Below, piece after piece: positions 45,903 through 56,598 of a stretch of 64,000 bases of DNA. This stretch comes from Meconema thalassinum (lineage: Eukaryota > Arthropoda > Insecta > Orthoptera > Tettigoniidae), in the NCBI GenBank assembly GCA_946902985.2, contig OX336397.1:154311890-154375889 (forward strand). The letters run 5' to 3'. The notes under the pieces are model-generated. The model saw only the letters and a list, made by a program, of their open reading frames with translations. It did no database searches and was not told the DNA's origin. The position numbers were made by a program, and so were the translations under genes. Position 1 is the stretch's first letter. The number at the start of each line of letters is the position of its first letter.

Positions 45903-46395
45903 GTCGATGACACTTTCGTTGTATGGCCCCATGGTGATCACACGTTATCCTTGTTTCTGGACCATTTGAACAACCAGCATCTGAATATTGGGTTTACTAA
46001 GGAAACGGAACGTGAAGGTTGCCTGCCTTTTCGGGATGTCTTGGTTTCCAAGAATGCTGACGGCATCCTGGGACACACTGTCTACCGTAAACCCACCCAT
46101 ACAAATCGTTATCTGCATGGTTCCTCTCACCACCATCCTTGTCAGAAACGGGCTGCTCTTAACACTCTTGTTAACAGAGCAAGGACAGTGTGTGAAAAGG
46201 ATAAGATAGTCGGCGAACTTGTGTTCCTGGCCGATACTTTCCAGAAGAATGGCTACTCGATGAGACAGATTAATGAAGTGTTATACCCTAAACAGAAAGA
46301 CAGATTAACCATCGCAGAATCCTCCTCGTGCAAAATTGGCCTATCGTACATACATGCAATCTGTCACGGACGGGGTTAGCAATATTCTAAGAAGA
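45903..46395 (+). pseudogene. Penelope-like element reverse transcriptase, C-terminal part
   Basis: Begins at a VDD remnant of the RT active-site box (VDDTFVVWPHGD) and continues FLDHLNNQHLNIGFTKETER, LPFRDVLVSKN, then VYRKPTHTNRYLHGSSHHHP and LNTLVNRARTVCEKD. This is the conserved stretch after the catalytic box in Penelope-like elements. A stop precedes VDD and upstream domains are missing. Interrupted at the 10-bp target CACAATATCA by retroposon B3. Confidence 0.8.
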
Positions 46396-46405
46396 CACAA
46401 TATCA

Positions 46406-47144
46406 TGATGATGATGATAATTGTTGTTTTAAGGGGCCTAACATCTAGGTTATCGGCCCTTAATGATCTGGGTGATCGTGAAGATGATAATGAAATATAA
46501 ACTATAACTAAAACTAACTACGAACTTATAGACTAGAAGAAGAAATAGAAAACAAAAGGAGAATAAGGCAAATAAAGGACAGGAGGAAAAGAAATGCCCT
46601 CAACCCTCAAAGAATGCGGATTGAGGGACTTGGAATAAAGGAGAGCCATGAAAGGCAGATAGGAAAGGGAAAGAGGAGAGGGTCCACCCCACAGGTAATG
46701 GATAAAAGGGGGAAAACCGGACCCAGCTCAGGAATCCCTCGAGGTCACCAACGCCCGAACTCACCAGCCGTGAGCCCCTGAGGGTGTAGCAATATCCAGG
46801 CTGCACCAGAAGTGGTGGGGCTAGATACACCCTGCCTCCTTGAGGGCCTTGAGCAGAAGGCAGGAGATAACATGAAAAGAAAAAGAAGACTGACCCCTCG
46901 CATAAGGAGGGTATCAGAAAAGATGAGACAAGGGCCAATTAAGGCGGGAAAGGAAGAGACTCCCTAGCCCTCTGATATCCTAATACCGTAGGGGTCGGAA
47001 GAGAACAAGAGTTGACCAAGTGAGGTCCATAGGAAAGAAGACAGAGAGGAACCCGGCACAAGTAAGTGGAACCAATGCCGGACTCAGCTGGGGCCCCGTG
47101 GTCGCCAACCCACGTCCCACAAGATGTGAGCCCCTGGGGGGGGT
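46406..47144 (-). mobile_element. Retroposon B, copy B3
   Basis: 739 bp on the minus strand with an ATG-rich tail at left (46406-46419), then 'aattgttgttttaagggg' and 'cctaacatctaggttatcgg', ending at CCCAGGGGCTCACATC (minus). Flanked by CACAATATCA at 46396-46405 and 47145-47154. It splits the Penelope-like pseudogene. It has no secondary insertion, so it defines the basic length of family B. Confidence 0.75.
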
Positions 47145-47154
47145 CACAATATCA

Positions 47155-47601
47155 GAAGCATATTCAAGCCTAATGTCACCGTAGGCAAATCCTTACGATC
47201 AGTTAAGGATTCTGTTGGTCTTAACTGTGCTGGAGTATATAAAATTCCATGTTCCTGTGGTTACGTATGTGTATATTGGTCAGACATATTGGAGAATCAC
47301 AACAAGGGTCAATGAACATCGTAGGCATTTACGTCTTTACCAACCAGAGAAGTCTGCGGTTACTGAACTTGCCATACAGAATGACCATCAAATTATTTTT
47401 GATGAAACTTCTGTCATCTGTATGGAGAAACATTTCACAACTTTTATCATTCGGGAGGCGATAGAAATAAGTAAACAACCACACAACGTTAATAGAGGTG
47501 ACGGTTATCCCTTGAGTAAATCATGGCTGCCCTCTATAGTGTCATTAACAACGTATCCTTGGTCTCAGGAGGTCATTAACTATTTGTTTCTTCGAGCATA
47601 A
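47155..47601 (+). pseudogene. Penelope-like element GIY-YIG endonuclease
   Basis: First frame: VKDSVGLNCAGVYKIPCSCG. After a frameshift near 47270, the second frame gives YIGQTYWRITTRVNEHRRHL, EKSAVTELAIQNDHQIIF, REAIEISKQPHNVNRGDGY and LSKSWLPSI. The GVYKIPC...YIGQT arrangement and the following R, H and N residues are the GIY-YIG nuclease domain that Penelope-like elements carry downstream of RT. The frameshift and B3 insertion inactivate it. Confidence 0.85.
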
Positions 47602-47650
47602 ATACAATAGAGTGCGCATTGCCACACTGCGCCTGTACTGTGACGTGAAA

Positions 47651-47679
47651 CCAACATCTCGATCAGCTGACTAAAGGGT
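47651..47679 (+). repeat. 29-bp direct repeat, left copy
   Basis: Starts CCAACATCTCGATCAGCTG and is identical to 48901-48929, exactly 1250 bp away. Similarity extends weakly upstream (gtgaa). It lies just after the Penelope-like pseudogene, so it may be that element's terminal sequence. Confidence 0.7.
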
Positions 47680-48400
47680 AAACAGAGGAACTCGTAATGG
47701 AAGGTGATAGGAGTAGGTGGTGAAATGATTTTTAATGGGCGTTTAAACACACATTTTCGTAATTTATGTGATATTGGGAAAAGCATCGCATGTTTCTTTA
47801 CGTACAGGAAGGTAGCGAAGGTTAAGAATGTAACATATTTGGTGTTAAAAGTGGCTTTCGTGTTCCGTAATACTCATACATCCAGGATCCCCTCCTGTAA
47901 ATGCTTCATAACAAATCCAACTCTGAATTAGGCCTACTGATTTTTGAACAGAATTGTGTTTGTCTAGCTGGTCATTTTTGATTGTAGGCCCGAGAGCTCC
48001 AAACAAATTCAATCTATTACTACATCGTTTCCTAATTTATTTTTCATCATTAGAAAATGTATTTTGGCTAATTTCAATACATTACATTACAAAATTTTAT
48101 CGTAAGATTAGCTCTTATTCAGCGTTACCTTCCACTTCAGTATTTTATGAAAGTGAACAAAACATGGCAAATAGAGAAAAGGAAGTCTATTGATTTAGTA
48201 AGAGTTGCTTTTTAAAAACTATGCATTACATTTGCACAAAGGAAAACATTACAAGCAATGAACTGTTTCCTTTTAAATTTCATTTTCTATGAATCATAGA
48301 AACCTTCCCTGAGCTCAAGGAACTGATACGTTAGGTAGATAAACTTAATTATCTTTTACATAATATAGTTTAGGTCTATTAGGTCGAGTGACACTTTAAA
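47680..48400. other. No recognised feature
   Basis: AT-rich, with short ORFs (for example 47704-47931 and 47954-48193) that have no domain or conservation signal I can see. It lies between the two 29-bp direct repeats and could belong to a decayed retroelement. Confidence 0.4.
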
Positions 48401-48447
48401 AGCCGACGTCTCGCGACAACTACTTGTCCCTTTATCAAGGTTTGTCA

Positions 48448-48821
48448 AGAAAGAAAGAAAGAAAGAACGAAAGAGTAAAAAATGGCATAGCCTGCATAGA
48501 TAAATGGTATAAGATAGGAAAAAGCAAAGCCAACTCCGTACGGGCCATGGAGGCCCTGGGAGTAGTGGAAGGTAGAGGCTTCCACTCTTTGTGACATCGG
48601 CACTAGATGGGATGGAGTTGTCAGCTCCACGCCCGGCCATCTTTGCTCCCAGGAATTACCCTTGTACTCATTTCTGGTGTAGGCTGAGTGAGCCCCAAGG
48701 CTATTTGCGTTTCTGAAAGTGGTGGTTTAGTTTCTAAAATCCACTACCTGGGTGGGGATCGAACCCACTCCCTTCCAGTTAGAAGCTCAGCGCCTCTACC
48801 GCCTGCGCCACGCAGCCTCCT
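48448..48821 (-). mobile_element. SINE, copy S9, with (TTTC)n tail
   Basis: The minus-strand head is GAGGCTGCGTGGCGCAGGCG with box B GTGGGTTCGATCCCCACCC, and the body runs to a (TTTC)n tail (48448-48475 on the plus strand appears as GAAA repeats). The ORFs 48356-48640 and 48445-48630 (minus) lie across it and are not genes. Target duplications are unclear. Confidence 0.6.
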
Positions 48822-48900
48822 ATCAGTTAGGAAGCCATGTCGAAACAAATCTTAGATCATAAATCCCCAATAGACGGCTGATGACGTCACATTGGTGAAC

Positions 48901-48929
48901 CCAACATCTCGATCAGCTGACTAAAGGGT
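48901..48929 (+). repeat. 29-bp direct repeat, right copy
   Basis: Identical to 47651-47679. Together they bracket about 1.2 kb that includes a SINE and a degenerate hammerhead-like motif. Confidence 0.7.
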
Positions 48930-49018
48930 TCTGTGTGCCGGGAACTGCGGATAGTTTGGAGAACTGAAATAGTACACGTGATGATAGAATTGGGCTATTC
49001 TGTTCATTACCGTACACA

Positions 49019-49102
49019 GCCAGACAGACAGACACACATTTTCCCGGATCGATCTCATAAGTCCACTTTTTCATCATTTTTGCAAAATGTGAAAAGTAGG
49101 CT
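49019..49102 (-). mobile_element. Helentron/DINE-like type C, 5'-end fragment
   Basis: Minus strand: AGCCTACTTTTCACATTTTG, then TTATGAGATCGATCCGGG and a TGTC-rich tract, as at 25812-25890. Only the 5' terminus is present. Confidence 0.45.
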
Positions 49103-49466
49103 AATTACATTTGCTACTCTAAGAAAAACATTAAATCCCTGTATACATTGCATAATTGATTATATCATACACGCACTCTTACTCAAATCAAATACTGAGT
49201 CCAGAATTTTGCCAACTCCAAAGCTTCAGATGTTCCGTCCATCAGGTTCCGTGGAGAACATGTGATGGGACACAACCCGCAAACGGGAGGTGACTCTTAG
49301 TCTGCTCCTCACCACACACAAAGTCGAGTCACAGGCAAATCCACACTTTTTCAAATTAATCTTCGGCCTTCCCACTCCTGTGCGCAGCCTGCTGAGGGTC
49401 TTCCACGTTGACCATGTTTCTTCGTGGGCATCGGGCAGGTGTTCAGATGGTAGCGTCCATCCTGCA
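49103..49466. other. No recognised feature
   Basis: Two short open frames (48933-49265 and 49290-49583) overlap here without recognisable domains. The target site of the following hAT element is at 49459-49466. Confidence 0.4.
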
Positions 49467-50514
49467 CAGGCGCGGATTCAAGGGGAGGGGGGAGTCACGG
49501 GGGTCATGACCCCCCAAACGGAGACCAAATTTTTTTGCAAACTCAAAAAACGAAAACACAATAACCAGACAAATAAAACTTAACAAATTTTAACTGAAAA
49601 ACAGGTTTTTTCATTTTATTCATTACTGAAAATATCTTTATTGCAATTATTATGTTCTGTTACAACTGTACTGTACATATTTACAAATTCATACCTGTTA
49701 TTGTGCCCAATCGGACACGGCAGACTGGCATCGAACTCGGGTCTTATCAGAGAAGACCAGGCCCGTGATTCTGCCTAGAGTCGAACCATTGATCTCGGAG
49801 GGGAAACGGCTACAGGGAACCCGAAGAGCAATGAGATGTATAATGACATATAATAATGTAGCATGATTTCACGGCTAGAATGTGAATATCATAGCTGTTT
49901 AAGGGAATAATTGTTAGAAAATGCAGTCATATGTACGTTTTCGAAGCATAGTAGCATGAAGGCAAGCCAGCTTGACATTTGACTAATCGCAGCCAGCGGA
50001 TGGGAGGAGATTCGTGGCGCCGAAGGGACTCATTTCGTCTGGACCGCTGGGACAGCTCGAAATTAATGACCCTGGGATTCCCCAATGGTCAACACTTGAG
50101 ACCGGAGTGGGGATGATTGTCCACGGAAATTAATTGATTGCAGCCAATTGGAGCATCGAAATGGAATAAAATGTACACCCAGGTGAATATATTCTAGGAG
50201 AGATAATTTAGGAGTGGTCTCACACCTAAATTAAAGCCTATATCTCTAAATAAGCCTGTTAACACCGAGCTTACGCTCGAGAGGAGTGATTTGGTGACCA
50301 GCAAGAGGGGATTCACCATGGTGGCGTCATGACGCTATGGAATAAGGCAATTAATTGTAATTAATTGGCCGAAGCGATCGCTTGCACGCGAGTGAGTATG
50401 GGACTTCCACATCGAGATAAACAAGGTGTATACGTCATTTTGAATGGATATGCATTATTTCAAGAAATGAGTCGCTCTCGTGTGTCCTGTGGACTACATT
50501 TTACGAGAAACCTT

Positions 50515-50576
50515 TATATAAGGGAAGCAGCGCAGACCACGCCAGTTCGTCTTGAGTTCGTCTTGAGTTCGTCTTG
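50515..50576 (+). promoter_or_regulatory. Putative TATA box and tandem 11-bp repeats
   Basis: TATATAAG at 50515-50522, then CCAGTTC at about 50542, roughly one TATA-to-start distance away, leading into three copies of AGTTCGTCTTG. This is the kind of core promoter expected inside an LTR. Not tested. Confidence 0.35.
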
Positions 50577-51496
50577 AGTTGCTCATCAGTTCATCTGCAG
50601 TCTACACGAAAACTAAAACGCTGCCAGTAGTGCGCGAAATATTAGAGTATCGACGCTCGAGTGTATATGAAGAACAATGGAAGCGCATCATATAGCTTCT
50701 TAATAGTAGTCAAGAATCGCGTAAGATTTAATCTACAGCAGATATTTATCCATTATTATACGCAAGTGTAGTTCGCTACAGCGTAGCAATAATTTAGGAT
50801 GGTTTTGGACAATGAATACCAGGAGGTATTGTCATACTTATAAATGACGCAGTATCGTCAGGATCATTACAGTTATGGGAGCCCGAGTGGCATCACAAGT
50901 AATCATGACGGTGAAATGAACAGTATTGAAGGTGACGAGAATCGAACGCACGCACACGCTATATAGACTTTCACGGAGACCAGCGGTTGTCGTAGCTTCA
51001 TCGCATCTCTGAGGTCAGGCGTTAGGAGGAGTCCGATTAAGGATCAACCTGTGAAATAGTGCAAAAAGTGTATATAAGTTTTATTATAGTGATTTCAAAA
51101 GTGTTTATGTGTATTGTGAATAATATGTATCGTGTTAAAGTGAGAAAAGCCACTGATAAAAGTATGATTATCGTGTGTGAAAAATGTGATACCATGTGGT
51201 ATGTGAGATATAGCATGATGGCTTAAATCAAGCGTCATGGTAGGTCCGTGGCTGGTGTGCTGGAATAATCCAGCGAAAATGAAAAGTGAGTACAAATTTA
51301 CAATGTTATTCTAACTAGATAGTTCACCATACAACTAAACATCACTTTAAGACTAAGATGTAACAGTCACTTATGTACGAGCTTTCACCACTCGTATTTG
51401 GTAGAATATGGCTTGGAAGGTGATTTGTTTAGGGCCATTCAGGCCTAAGATAGTGATGAATGTAACGGTAACGTTAAATGATAATAATAATAATAA

Positions 51497-52264
51497 TGTT
51501 ACGGCTGTGAGTTTGTGTCGTCGCTCGCCGCATGAGTCACAACTGCCCCAGGGCTGGGCTGTGCCCTGCCTCCTGTATTGCGTCCGCCTTATGCAACAGG
51601 GCTACTAGGACAAAGGGATAGTCCAGAATATTTGTGACTGGACCAGCGATGGAAACCTCGAGAAGCCGTGAACCCTGGATGGATCTAGAAGCATTTATTG
51701 AGTCACCGGCCTGCTATATAAGTGCGACCTGTCAAGCAGTGGTTGTTGTTGTGTTTTACGAGCTAGTGTGAGCGTTCATCCTGAGCGACAGAAGTGTGGT
51801 GACTTGCGAAACCCCTGGTGAAGCGGGGAAGTGAGAAACATACAGGGGACTGCCTGTGTTTTGAGTGAGTGTGCTTTCACTGAGTGTCTGAGATATTGTG
51901 GTTACGAAATCCAGTGATATTGTTTCTCCCAGCTTGTGAACAGCGTGTAGCAAGTGCTCGTAAGTAACTGTAGTCGGCGTACATTAGGAAGAAGTTGCAT
52001 GTAGTTCTGTCACGGCCACTAGGCTCATTAGCGGGAGGATTAACTTCTGTGGTTTGTTGACAAGTGAAAGGGCAAGAGCTCTCCACAAGCAAGAGACTTG
52101 AGGAAACTGGAGTAAGGTTCCTATTGCCTGTATTTGCTGATGAGTAGTGTAATTTTCTGGCCGCAATAAAGTTAATTATTTCTTTAAGCAGTAATTTGTG
52201 TTGTGCTTCCTACCCACCGTAATCCAGTTAACAAAAGTGCCACTAGGGGGGGTGGCACGTAACA
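51497..52264 (+). mobile_element. Solo LTR, 768 bp
   Basis: Starts TGTTACGGCTGTGAG and ends GGTGGCACGTAACA, with the inverted ends TGTTACG/CGTAACA. Flanked by ATAA (51493-51496 and 52265-52268) in an ATA-rich target, so the duplication is weak evidence. It has TATATAAG at 51715-51722 and AATAAA at 52165-52170, the expected U3-R-U5 order. No internal domain, hence solo. Nested in the larger LTR-like insertion. Confidence 0.65.
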
Positions 52265-54703
52265 ATAATAATCTGGGGTCGGTAACAGTAAAGTAAAGTA
52301 ATAGGCATTTCAGGCCTAAATAACGTTCAAAGTGTGTCATGTCTAATATAAAGATACTGTATTTGGTAAACAGTAAGAAAGTAACGTGAAATATAACGAG
52401 ATACGAGAGTTTTTCAGTGTCAGTGAAGTGTTGAATGAATATTTGATATGCTCAACTCTTAGGATTGTATTTGAGAACCATTAAAGTAATGTAAGCCAGT
52501 AAATTTATACTTGTTTTTAGGAGCTATTTGAAGCTTTGGCTTAAGAGTAATCGCAGAGAGGACGTGAGTGCCTCAATAATTGAGTCATCTATGAGAAGTA
52601 TTGTTTGAAGCCGCATAGAGCGAGCGAAGTAACGTAGAATCCAGTGATTTACGTCAATAAAGTTGCGGGGACCATTCTAACATAGCTTGCACGTTAGATG
52701 AAATGTTGGCTAACCTACGAGTTAGTATCACCGTAGTGCATACTTTTATTATTCGCAGCGGATTGGAACGGACCTCGTCTGTATCCATCGCTTGCAGGAA
52801 TAATTGCCATGAGGGATGTTCTTCGAGACCCCGTGAGCACATGTATTATATGATCTGCCCAGAGAGGAGAATCATGTTCGTCGTATAGGAAACGCAGATT
52901 TCCTTATTATATTGTAGGCAGCTGCTGATGAAGAATCTTGTATTCTCATTATGATGCGCGCCCAAAGCCACTTGTATTCACCATAGAACGGCAAGGCTAT
53001 TACAGGATCCATCCCCAGCCATGAATGTTTATTAAGGAGCCGAGTTGAGCCCATTACACTATGAATATAGGTGGTAAATAATCAGAATGACTCAATTACT
53101 TGAGACAACACTCAACGTAACTCCATTGTACTGCAATTGTAAACAAAGATGACCTTGCTAGCAGCAAGAGGGGGGCGGTATGTATGCCACGAAGGGCGGC
53201 GGCCATCTTGCTCGGCCAGCTGGAACTAATTTTATTGCCTGCTTGGAAGGGGAGGTTTGGAGACCCAGTCCCTTTATTTTAAAAGCATAGTGGGACACTG
53301 AAGAATCTCGATATTTCGAAATGTAATTAAGATATGATTGTTGTGATAATGCCAAGTGAATTAAATGATGTGTTTCAACACACATACATTGATTGATCGT
53401 TGTGATCGGATAATATTTGGCCCAGTTATTCTCTGAGGAGGAACGCTGAACCAAATAAATGTAGGCATCTTTTTTTTTAAGTGCATTTTTGCCCAGTTCA
53501 CACTAATTTATGCAGACGGGTAGATGATTTCTAATAACATGACACGTTTGTAACGATAATAATTTCCGACCAGACCCAGAAAATCGTTGTATGGTGAAAC
53601 TATAAACATTTCTGTCCATGTGTATTTTGGAAAGGAAAACGTACCACTTTTAGCGTTTCATATTGATGGGAAAAGGAGGAAGATGATTCACACGACACAA
53701 CAACATTTGTTAATTAAGGCATAAAATAATGAATTTATGTTAATGAAAGTAAATGCCCGTAAGAAACGGATTAATGTTTTATTATTACAGAATTAATGTC
53801 ATTTAAAGTGATATTGTGACTTTTGTGTTGTGATACTCCAGTTTGTTAAACTGTGTCACATGATGAACACTATGGAGACTCGTAGATGTCTGAAAGTATC
53901 AATGATAGGATGCTAGAAATAGATTTGAGTGCAGTGTAACACTAATTAAGAAGAGACTCACAAAATAACCTTGATTTTCATTGTGGGAATTAAATGTAAA
54001 TTATCCTTTGTTTGTATTTTGTTGTATAGCCATGACTTTATATCAGTAAATGGTTTATTTAGGAATATGTTGTTTCTTTCATGTAGAGTAGTTACCTGGT
54101 AGACTCAAATCCTGAGCATGTGGTCGTATGGTGGGCATGAACGTCCCATACCTCGAAAGACCGTGAGTTAGCTGGGATACGAACACATGTTCCACATGAT
54201 GACAATTGGGTACATTATATAAAAACGATTATTTATATAACAAAATCAACTCGTCTATTTTGTTTAGCAAACCTTGTGATTACCGAATCGATGTTTATAG
54301 TGATGTCACGATGAATGTGCAGCAATGCACGGTTAGGATTTTTTTTTTTTTTTTTTACCAAAAAATTTTGCCGACGTCCAAACTGCAAGCTTGGTTGGCA
54401 ATTTAAGCTGTGACTTTCTCCGTTTGTCGGTACCAACTCGACTTGCCGAAACTGTAACGTACCTTGAAACTTTTCTCGAAGCTCGATGTAAAAGTCGCAA
54501 AACACGCCTTTGCAAATTGTACGAATGTTTTTGGTGCGCTAAACGCATCAAATTTCTATCCATGTAGCTTGCAAAAAAATTGGTCTGGTTTTGTACGTTT
54601 GGTTATTTTGTGATTGCGTTTTTAGTGATACCATTTTTCTTAACAATTTCGATTCTCTGAACTCCCCCCAAAGCGAAACTCTAGATCCGCGCCTGATCTT
54701 GCA

Positions 54704-55106
54704 GAGTCGTTAGATCTGAAGCGCCAAGAGAGCAATCTAAATACTAAAGGAGAGACTGACAAATTTTCAGTGGCGTGAAGAGAACTTCTTCTTGATTTGA
54801 GTCTTTGAGCTGCAGGTAATTAACCATACAAAGAATGGGTCTGTTGTCATACAGAACGGAACCCCGCCGTGGCCGTGTAGCGTATAGAGAGTGACAAGTT
54901 GCGGCCAAATGACTGTAGAGCATCCAGCGTTTAGAAAAGACTGCGGAGCCTTATGGCAACAGTGTTGCTAGCTCTAGGTAGAGGTAGCGCTGACGTCATA
55001 CGTTATGTTCACCCGCTTCGAGTACTGTCCTTTCATAAGTTAGCGGGACAACACAACCCCAGCAGCTACCTGAAGTAGAACACGCACAGGAAGGAGCAGT
55101 TTTGAA
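54704..55106. other. Spacer, partly repeated in inverse at 56545-56600
   Basis: Between two hAT elements. About 45 bp around 54916-54950 ('gagcatccagcgtttagaaa' and 'agact') recurs inverted at about 56556-56594. No gene recognised. Confidence 0.4.
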
Positions 55107-55114
55107 GGTGTTAA

Positions 55115-55844
55115 CAGGCGCGGCTCCAGAGTTTGGCTTTGGGGTGGCGGTAGGGTCACAGAATCGAAATTGTTAAGAAAAATGGTATCACTAACAACGC
55201 AATCACAAAATAACCAAACGTACGATACCAGACCAATTTTTTTGCAAGCTACATGGATAGAAATTTGATGCTTTTAGCGCACCAAAAATATTCGTACAAA
55301 TTGCAACGGCATGTTTTGCGACTTTTACATCGAGCTTCGAGAAAAGTATCAAGATACGGTACGTTACAGTTTCGGCAAGGCGAGTTGGTACCGACAAAGG
55401 GAGAAAGTCACTGCTTAAATTGCCAACCAAGCTTGCAGTTTGGACGTCGGCAAAATTTTTTGGTGCGAAAAAAAAGCCCCAATTCCTATCCGTGCATTGC
55501 TGCACAATCATCGTGACATCACTATAGACACCGATTCGGTAATCACAAGGTTTGCTAAACAAAATAGACGAGTTGATTTTGTTACATAAATAATCGTTTT
55601 TATATAACAGGTATGAAGTTGAAAATATGTACAGTTGTAACAGAACATAATAATTGCAATAAATATATTTTCAGTATTGAATAAAATGAAAAAAAAACTG
55701 TTTTTCAGTTAAAATTCGTTAAGTTTTATTTGTCTGGTTATTGTGTTTTGGATTTTTGAGTTTGCATAAAAATTTGGTCTCCGTTTGGGGGGGGGGGGGT
55801 CATGACCCCCGTGACCTCCCCCCCCCCCCTTGAATCCGCGCCTG
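55115..55844. mobile_element. hAT-like non-autonomous element E4, 730 bp
   Basis: Ends CAGGCGCGGCTCCAG and (inverted) CAGGCGCGGATTCAAG, flanked by the perfect 8-bp duplication GGTGTTAA (55107-55114 and 55845-55852). Same family as E3. Long G and C runs surround the palindrome GTCATGAC near the right end. No transposase coding; the ORFs on both strands are shadows of each other. Confidence 0.85.
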
Positions 55845-55852
55845 GGTGTTAA

Positions 55853-56119
55853 CGGATTGGACCAGTATTAAGGATACTGTATGCGAAGAGAACCTATAAC
55901 GACATCCATTTCGTTGTGATATGCCGCATTACTGATTGACAGATGTCGAGAGCACAACCCTTCCTTCCTTCCTTCCTTCTCGGATGTATGCTGACGATGT
56001 TAACAATTTTTACGTCAGCAATACTGTTGATCATCACTTTTTTGTTATTAGTTAGGCTATAATTTAGTTTCTTTCAATTCTATTCTTGTTGTTTTGTTTA
56101 GATTAATATTTGTAATATT
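55853..56119. other. Spacer with (CCTT)n
   Basis: No gene recognised. A short (CCTT)n run lies at about 55962-55979. Confidence 0.4.
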
Positions 56120-56212
56120 GTAGTGAGTTTGCCATGCGGTTAGGGGCACGCAGCTGTGATCTTGCATTCGGGAGATAGTGGGTTCGAACCCAACTGTCGG
56201 CAGCATTGATTC
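56120..56212 (+). mobile_element. SINE head fragment, copy S10
   Basis: tRNA-like head GCCATGCGGTTAGGGGCACG with box B GTGGGTTCGAACCCAACT and the following GTCGGCAGCA. The shared SINE core is missing, so it is 3'-truncated or degraded. Confidence 0.55.
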
Positions 56213-56598
56213 GATCGAACAGAAAATAAAACAGACACACAACAATAACACCAATGAAGGATAGTGCTTCAGAACTTATGTTGCCGGCGGAACTGAGCAC
56301 GTGCTCCACTCCGGGCGAGCATGCAGCACTGGACGAGGCTCTTCTTTCCAGCGTGCTAACCTCGAAAATGTTTAAATTACTAAGACGTGATATAAACGAT
56401 ACTTGCATGCAATAGCAAAGGTAATCAATTAGGAGATAATTGTAGGAAGCTATTATGACGAAAATAATATAAGTTCAGAGTTCCTTCATGATAAAAGGTG
56501 TGGTAACAAAATCAGTGTAGGGGGGGGGGGGGGGTTTCCGTTAAAAGTAAAAGCCCATAAGACCCACAGTCTTTTCTAAACGCTGGATGCTCTATAGC

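Larger units (their letters stand above)
49702..54214. mobile_element. LTR-like insertion, 4.5 kb, probable giant solo LTR
   Basis: Starts TGTGCCCAATCG and ends CAATTGGGTACA, imperfect inverted ends of the TG...CA type, with a 4-bp duplication TTAT (49698-49701 and 54215-54218). E4 provides the empty site. No gag, protease, polymerase or integrase coding is visible, and the two ends are not direct repeats of each other. Its signals are TATATAAG at 50515-50522, followed by three 11-bp repeats AGTTCGTCTTG (50544-50576), and an AATAAA near 53454. A solo LTR of about 3.7 kb (after removing the nested one) would fit. A terminally deleted element is the alternative. Confidence 0.5.
49467..54695. 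mobile_element. hAT-like non-autonomous element E3, carrying an LTR-like insertion
   Basis: Ends CAGGCGCGGATTCAAG and (inverted) CAGGCGCGGATCTAG. Flanks ATCCTGCA (49459-49466) and ATCTTGCA (54696-54703) match in 7 of 8. Both subterminal regions match element E4 (55115-55844) in inverse orientation. Without the 4513-bp insertion (49702-54214) and its duplicated TTAT it would be about 712 bp, close to E4. The subterminal perfect palindrome GGGGGTCATGACCCCC is near 49499. No transposase. Confidence 0.75.

Noticed and set aside
46600..46938. ORFs shared among retroposon B copies
   Set aside because: Similarity reflects repeat homology. Frames are low-complexity, differ in start and length, and show no known domain.
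48356..48640. 94-aa minus-strand ORF
   Set aside because: Runs across SINE S9 and its tail. No independent support.
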